From positions 12,970,501 through 13,034,500 of the forward strand of contig NC_063156.1 in assembly GCF_020921035.1 (NCBI RefSeq): a stretch of DNA of 64,000 nt, written 5' to 3'. Each line of letters opens with the position of its first letter. Position 1 is the stretch's first letter. A model generated the notes under the pieces. It saw only the letters and a list, made by a program, of their open reading frames with translations, ran no database searches and had not been told where the DNA came from. The position numbers and the translations under genes are program-made. The stretch is from Rhodamnia argentea. Its lineage: Eukaryota; Streptophyta; Magnoliopsida; Myrtales; Myrtaceae. Positions 58,241 to 64,000 of the stretch are shown in pieces.

Positions 58241-58591
58241 GACATCCATACAAAAACCCAGGTTTGGCTGGCGCGGGAAGATTCTTGCTTGACGAGGAAG
58301 GAGAATGGAAAGAAGGATTCAACTTCCGGTCAAGCTTAGCGATGGGCTTGATATGCACAAGAGGGTTCGTCGCAGATTACTGTTGAACTGGATTCGAAGA
58401 CCATTGCCGATCTTAATTTATATCTCTACTGCTTCTTAATGCATATGTCTCCGTTAAATTCACGGCGATTGGGAGATCATCAAGATCCCACTTCTTTCGT
58501 AAAGGTAACAAACCCACGGGCTGGGCTAGCCAACCGAGGACTCTCTGGTCAGATAGATCGACCGGAGATTTTAAGGATAGACCCTTTAAAA

Positions 58592-60237
58592 CTAGCTTAC
58601 ATAGGTTGTTGAGGCCGGAGGGTAGCCATAGCCGGGACACGCACCATCCGCGCCCGCGTGCTCATCCAAGTAGGACACCGCGACAGCCGAATGGAGAGCC
58701 GCTCCGATCGGGAGAGCCTCCTCGTCGACAAAGAAGTAAGGCGAGTGCAGCACGTGATGCGACTTCAGAGTCTCGTTCTGTATCCCCACCACGAAGATCA
58801 AGGAAGCGGTCTTGTCGGCGAAGAAGCTGAAGTCCTCGGAACCCATCGTCACCGGCAGGAGCTGCACTTTGCCTTCGCCGAGCAGGATCTCTCCGACCCT
58901 TTTCGCGTGATCATGCAGGACGTCGTCGTTGACCATTACTGGGTAAAGAGGGACCTTGTCGTCGCCGAAGTCCACCACGGCTTTACATCTGTGAACAGCC
59001 GCTTGCATTTCTATGACCTGTAACCACACAACACAGGGCATTCGTCGGAATAAAAGCAAAAAACCGCCGTGAAAATAAAAAGCCGGCTGATGAATCCGTC
59101 GATTTACCTCTTTTATCCTCTTCTGAAGGGATGAGAGACCATTGGAACTCAAACTTCTAAAGGTTCCCTTAAATTTGACAGACTCGGGGATCACGTTAGC
59201 GGTATGGCCTCCTTCGATGCACCCGACCGTCACCACCTGTCCATTTGAAGTGCAAGTTTATCAGATGGTGCTAAAGTTAGACCACAACATGCGACTAGAA
59301 AAGAAACACAGAGTGCATCACCGGAAAAATCATTAGTCAGATAAACATTTCGCAAGGAAGTTCGTACGCAACTGTCTGTCACATTTGGCCACTAAGGACT
59401 AAGAAATTTCATAGAGAGGTGTTTAGCATTCTACATTGATAGCTTCAAACAAGAGATGCTTTCTGTGGTAGTCTGTGATGGCACGACAGATTTAGGCCTT
59501 CTGTTTCCCTGTTCTGAGAGTACAATGCATGTTAACAGACAAAGGAGTGTGTTCGGACGACAAGTTTGGCCGTCATATGAAACTGCTGCAGATGTCATAC
59601 TATTGCATGATTGCAATCACTTGCACATGCATAATCATGTTCCCATCCAACGTCTAAGAAGCTTGAGATAATGAACAAAACGAACAAGAAGGAAAACTAC
59701 CTTTGCCTCGAGAGGATCGGTCTCTCGAGATACAATTTGCTGAAGACCGAGGATGGCAGATGAAGCTGCAACAATGGGGTCTATATTGTGATGCGGCAGT
59801 GCCGCGTGCCCGCCTTTCCCCTGAATAGTAGCCGAAAACAGCCCAGCACCTGCAAGCATTGGCCCAGGCCTGGAAGCAAGGAACCCCGTCGGCACATTAG
59901 GCAGAACATGGATGCTGAGGATACCGTCAAGATCGTCGAGAACTCCATCTTGCAACATGTAATAAGCACCGGAGTAACCTTCTTCTCCAGGCTGGAATAC
60001 AAGCTTTATGGTTCCCTTAAGAATTCACCTCACAATCAAAATGCATAAATCTTCTTGAAAGGCGAAAATTGCCAGCCGCTTCAGCATTGAAGTCTGAGAT
60101 AGAGAAGTTACCTTGATCAGATTTTCCCTCTCTTTGAGCAATTTGGCTGCTCCGAGGAGCATAGCTACGCGGGTGTCGTGGCCGCAGGCGTGCATTTTCC
60201 CATCGATCTTGCTTTTGTGCTCCCACTCCACCAGTTC
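58592..60237 (-). pseudogene. ILR1-like amidohydrolase copy 3, inverted, exon 1 missing
   Basis: Exons 2-5 are present on the minus strand: 60237-60112, 60015-59701, 59236-59108 and 59017-58592, with the same lengths (126, 315, 129) and phases as copy 2 and intact GT-AG borders. Protein is very close to copy 2 (YMLQDGVLDDLDGILSIHVL), and introns align too. Intron 1 homology runs to about 60.45 kb (the copy 2 text TGTGATTGATTTACCTG is shared) and then stops, so exon 1 and the promoter were never copied or were lost. HACGHD, GEEG, SIHV and LHSP are kept. Noted changes: DTH to DTR after the HACGHD site and KFGGTF to KFKGTF. Without a start or signal peptide it cannot make the normal enzyme. Confidence 0.92.
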
Positions 60238-60469
60238 CTTCATGTGATCATAAATCCATATTCTTAAATACAGCAAGGAATCGAAACAAGAATAACTCTG
60301 CATTTACTCATGGTTAACATCAAATTTTCCAAACACCCTCCTACAAATCACTAAACGTCGGCAAAGACCCGCCTTTACTCTAGGTTTACTCGTGATTCTT
60401 ACAGGTAAATCAATCACATTAGCCCCATGCATATACCCGAAACCAATGGACCCGTTTCTTCTATAACTT

Positions 60470-61680
60470 GCTCACAGTTGACATGCTTTCACTCGTTCTA
60501 ACAGAAGAGCAAACACTTGACCTCCGTTTTCTCTACACACCAAAGAACGTTACCCAAAACATTGACAGACAAACTTCTTGGGCCGGACTTTTTTCCAAAC
60601 CAGGTGTAAAAAACAAAATAATTACCAAATCAGGGGTTAACTTTTTTTATTTACCAAATCGGGTGTCGCTTGGCGGTCATAGTGCCGAGCGACACTTCGC
60701 TCGGCGATCACACCGCCGATCTGCCGGGGGGATTGGCGGACAGAGTCCGGTCGGCACTTATAGTGCCGAACGGACTGCTGCTTGGCGATATTAGTGCCGA
60801 CCGGCTTCGCGAAATAAAACAAATCATAAATAATTATATATTTGGATTCGTTCAATGGTCGAAACATGACTTGTATTATAGAGGGAATGATTAGGAAATA
60901 ATTTATCCGACACATGAAAGCGGTCAAGGTTGGGGAAGAAAAAGGCATCGTCTAAATGGTCAATGGGTTTTCATTTTACAAATTATGGACGAATTAGATT
61001 GTAAAATGTACAACACTACACCCCTATCATTTTCATATTGTCTATAATTGGATTGACTTCGCATGGCATGCGCTAATTTCATTTGATCCAAATGACAGAG
61101 TTGTTGCAAGAGTATGTATTAATCATAATTAAGTAGGCAAATTGGGTTGATCACAAAATTGATATCGATTATTCAGTACATTGTAATTAAGAAGGTGCAA
61201 ACGAATTGGAGTTTTAAGTATCGAGCATACGGGACCTCAAACACCTAGCCAGTTCTTTATAAGCTAAGTACTTAACGATTTATTCTTTTGTAGAATAAAT
61301 TGTTAGCTGAGGTGTCATATACTATCCAAATAATGATAGTGCGGACACCAATTATTTTAGAAATAAAGAGCATGTTGCTTTTCGACGGTTGACGTTTTCC
61401 CTCCTTAGTTTTCACGTATCAAATTAAGGAATAATAAATTACGCGCATACTAAGAAAATAGAAAGAGGATTTCCTTCGTATTTATTTTTTGACATCACAC
61501 CATTCTCAAAATACTCAAAACAACGTAACGATCTCGGAGACTTGCTACGGGGCAAGCCCGAGGCTCTTTAATCCGAACATAAACCCAAGATTAAAAATGA
61601 ACAACCATGAAGAGACACACACCCTTTAGGAGAGACATCATCATAAGATCGACAATCTTGTGGTAATAGACAGTGATCAC
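60470..61680. repeat. breakpoint flank with stem-repeat modules, then AT-rich spacer
   Basis: 60600-60810 contains ACCAAATC.GGGTGT phrases and four interrupted palindromes such as CGCTTGGCGGTCATAGTGCC and GGTCGGCACTTATAGTGCCG. It starts about 150 bases beyond the place where copy 3 homology ends. 60830-61680 is AT-rich without recognised features and includes the 3' side of the PR-10 fragment. Confidence 0.45.
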
Positions 61681-61701
61681 CTCATACGTCTGACATTCTT
61701 A

Positions 61702-61994
61702 GCAAGCATTACGGTTGGCCTAGAGATAACCCTCAAGAGCGTTGAACAAGCCCAAGACCTTCTCCTTGCCTTCGTTGATTTGCTCCTTAGTGAACCGAAT
61801 GTTACCAGTGGCGTAGTACTTGCTCCTGTTCTTGCATATGGACCCTCCCTCGGGGTTGGCCTCGATCTTGATGTCGTATGAGATCTTCTCGAATATGTTC
61901 ATCAGGGCGTTGCCCTCGATCCAGCTGTAGCTGTATGTGAGTTTCTCCTGGTCCGGAGCGTCAACCCTGTGTTTCGCGTACTTGAAATGGCTAG
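61702..61994 (-). pseudogene. Bet v 1 / PR-10 family second exon only, early stop
   Basis: After acceptor CAATTGCAG (exon from 61994) the frame reads SHFKYAKHRVDAPDQEKLTY, then SYSWIEGNALMNIFEKISYD, then NPEGGS and KEKVLGLFNALEGYL. This is the C-terminal half of a Bet v 1-like/PR-10 protein (a ligand-binding fold, usually about 160 residues) starting exactly at the family's single intron site. TAG at 61720-61722 precedes ANRNAC and a TAA at 61702, so the frame is cut six residues short, at a spot where relatives have Leu or Gln. No first exon was found in the next 1.6 kb upstream (minus). Relict or partial copy rather than a working gene. Confidence 0.82.
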
Positions 61995-63656
61995 CTGCAA
62001 TTGTTATCGTTGAATCAAATGTAAGAGAGCGTTACTTGCAAATACATTGATGATGAGTCAAAATTGTTTGTATGCAAATTGTGATACCAATTCACAAGAA
62101 GCACTGGACACAAGATGGTGCGGCGTAACTTGACGGTTGTAACTTTCTGGCTAAGGATTTTTCCTCTTTGCTCTAGGGTTGTAAATTTTAACAGACAAAA
62201 GAATTCCGTGGTCACTCTCAAACATAATTAGTATATCTGTACACTCTCTATGCATTTTGTAAGTTACTTTGAACTATCATCTACCAGTGTCTATATGAGT
62301 AGGCATTATATTTTTTTTAAGGGATCGATTGGTTTTTTTAATTTATTATTTTCATTGGTCAAAGCATTCATCCTATGAAGTTGCTCGAAAGATGCAAGTT
62401 GAGCTCATATATGTGTCTGCACGATATGTTGTCTTTAGCTCTTTTTGGAATAATTATGAGAGAACGAAGCGACCGGATTCATATTTTTTTTTAAGGATAA
62501 ATTGTATCGGGACATTTCATCAAAATTATCTCGAACATTGATTGGGAAACAAAATAGGAATTTGACTTCGCCGGGGTAGTTGGACCGGTGATTTCATCTT
62601 GGATAGAAACATGCATAGAATCTTTTGAGGGTTAACCCCCTATATATATATACTACTTTAAAGGAAATACGGACCGATAATATCTCTGCAAAAATGAGAG
62701 TTCATTTCTTTTTCCGCTGATGAAGTTAATTTGAAGCTATTCATACGGTTGTTTCAAAAAATGAAAAAAAGAAAAAAAGAAAAAGCAATCGAACACAATA
62801 ATAAACAAACAAGAAAATATATCGGACACTGGATTTACGCGATCCGATTGGCGACACATACTCCATGAGGAGCAGCACATGATTCACCATTAATCAAGCG
62901 ACAAAACGAAAATTACAACTACACTTGAGTCACTAAAATACTCTCACTTCTTTATAGTCCTCACAATTCATCGCGAGACAATCTGATGACGGAATTCACA
63001 TAATTTTCCACAAGATTTACTGACTTGATCACCAAAAGCTCCTTTTGGATGAAATTCAAAAGGAGAAAATGCTCAAGCCATGTATTAATTTTCACCGAAA
63101 ATTTTTTGCCGGAGGTACCAAATTGATCCTTTTGTCTTCGACTTAGTATTAAAGTAATCCGTTTGAAATTTTTTGCACTAAAGTAATCTTCATACACAAC
63201 TATGACACTAAAAGTGTACTTTTGCCGGGGTAAAAGTGAACATGAAATTTGCATGTTGGAAAACTTCTGACGTGTGTTTAAACTGGGGAGAAACGTAGAA
63301 AAGTAGCTTCTCCAATAATCATACGATCTTCTTGAATAATTATACGATCTTCTTGAATAGAGATTAGTGTTTTAAAATTGCTCAATCTAATGCTTTTCTT
63401 CCACCATCCCCTTTTGATACACAGGGTTTACGGTTTTTGGTGGTAGCTCAATTTTTAAGGTTTTAGTGATGAACAAAAAAATTACATATTTGTGTTACCA
63501 TGGGCACCGTTTCCGTGGTTTTTTATTTTTATTTTTTGGTGTTTTCTTCAAATAAATAAAAATGGATACGTGTGGAAACACGACATATAATTGCATAAGA
63601 TATACAAAAACACGAAATCTTCATAATAGATAACAAGTTAATTGCAATTACATGTA
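61995..63656. other. AT-rich intergenic, no PR-10 first exon found
   Basis: Scanned for the expected PR-10 exon 1 (MGV.T.E.E..S..P) and for other genes; nothing convincing. Short A/T- and T-rich tracts only. Confidence 0.4.
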
Positions 63657-63989
63657 CTAACGATGTCGTCTTCCTACATGACCTCCTGTTCCGCAATGAG
63701 GTTGTCTCCGTTGATCGGGAGGCCTAGTGTCATACCGACGAGAACGAGGGTCCGACCGAGTAGGATGTCTCGATGACGAAGGCATATCTTGTGAAAATAT
63801 GTCATATCCTTCTGTAGGAGGGACTGGATAAGAATGAGAGAAATCGGGTCCATATTCTGAAGGAGAACTAACCGGAGTTTGCGGATGTTGATCATCAAAT
63901 GTTCTCGCGAACCGGGTAAACCCTGCATCGAAATGCTGGCTGAACCCCGGAGTGAACTCGGGAGCGAAATCCGTTGTATGATATTCCAT
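63657..63989 (-). CDS. C-terminal tail of a plant mobile-domain protein (partial)
   Basis: The minus frame MEYHTTDFAPEFTPGFSQHF..., rich in Ser, Pro, Tyr and Arg, ends RRQPHCGTGGHVGRRHR. The CGTGGH ending is like the C-termini of the PMD/MULE-associated genes common in woody plants. The frame continues to the edge of the window, so the start is not visible and the first Met is probably internal. The assignment rests on the tail only. Confidence 0.4.
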   Translation of the reverse strand: MEYHTTDFAPEFTPGFSQHFDAGFTRFARTFDDQHPQTPVSSPSEYGPDFSHSYPVPPTEGYDIFSQDMPSSSRHPTRSDPRSRRYDTRPPDQRRQPHCGTGGHVGRRHR

Positions 63990-64000
63990 GGAATATGGGA

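Noticed and set aside
1-64000. CRISPR arrays, operons, rRNA genes
   Set aside because: No regularly spaced identical repeats with unique spacers, no rRNA sequence; the gene structure is eukaryotic.
1-64000. Known plant microRNA precursors
   Set aside because: I looked for several common mature sequences (for example miR156, 159, 160, 164, 166, 167, 171, 172, 393 and 396 types) by eye and found none; a computational search could still find divergent ones.

Overview
This is nuclear DNA from a flowering plant. Genes are split by GT-AG introns, spaced far apart and separated by transposon debris. The gene set is plant-specific: IAA-amino acid hydrolases, a NGATHA-like B3 factor, a type I MADS gene, a Bet v 1/PR-10 remnant and plant mobile domain fragments. 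CT/GA microsatellites are abundant. A woody eudicot such as Myrtaceae is my guess; nothing here proves the species.

Layout. 0-4.2 kb: a possible 5' exon of a secreted protein (minus) and a full-length hAT transposase ORF (minus) with a leader-like region. 4.2-7.2 kb: repeats. 7.2-9.5 kb: a two-exon short-chain dehydrogenase/reductase gene. 10-13.2 kb: a non-autonomous hAT element with perfect target duplication and a decayed Ty1/copia element. 15.4-22.6 kb: two tandem ILR1-like amidohydrolase genes. The first is intact over five exons; the second has an in-frame stop in exon 1. 24 kb: a type I MADS gene stopped at codon 62. 29.4-31.1 kb: an intact three-exon NGAL-like B3 repressor gene (minus). 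35-42 kb: three more hAT-like elements with 8-bp target duplications, one carrying a twice-frameshifted transposase. 44.4-48.1 kb: a Mutator-like transposase pseudogene followed by a plant mobile domain fragment. 53.3-55.8 kb: MED11 and a 60-residue membrane protein gene. 58-60.5 kb: an inverted third ILR1-like copy without exon 1, beside a short LINE insertion. 61.7-62 kb: a lone PR-10 second exon. 63.7 kb to the edge: a C-terminal tail resembling plant mobile-domain proteins.

How the genes relate. The ILR1-like genes would release free auxin from IAA-amino acid conjugates, probably in the ER lumen. Only the first copy looks fully functional. NGAL-like B3 proteins act as repressors in leaf and petal growth, and MED11 is core Mediator. 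No operon-like cooperation is implied. The most distinctive theme is a set of hAT-like elements that share TAG-type ends but have different short GC-rich subterminal repeat words. A second theme is loss of genes through single in-frame stop codons. No clearly new biological system was found.
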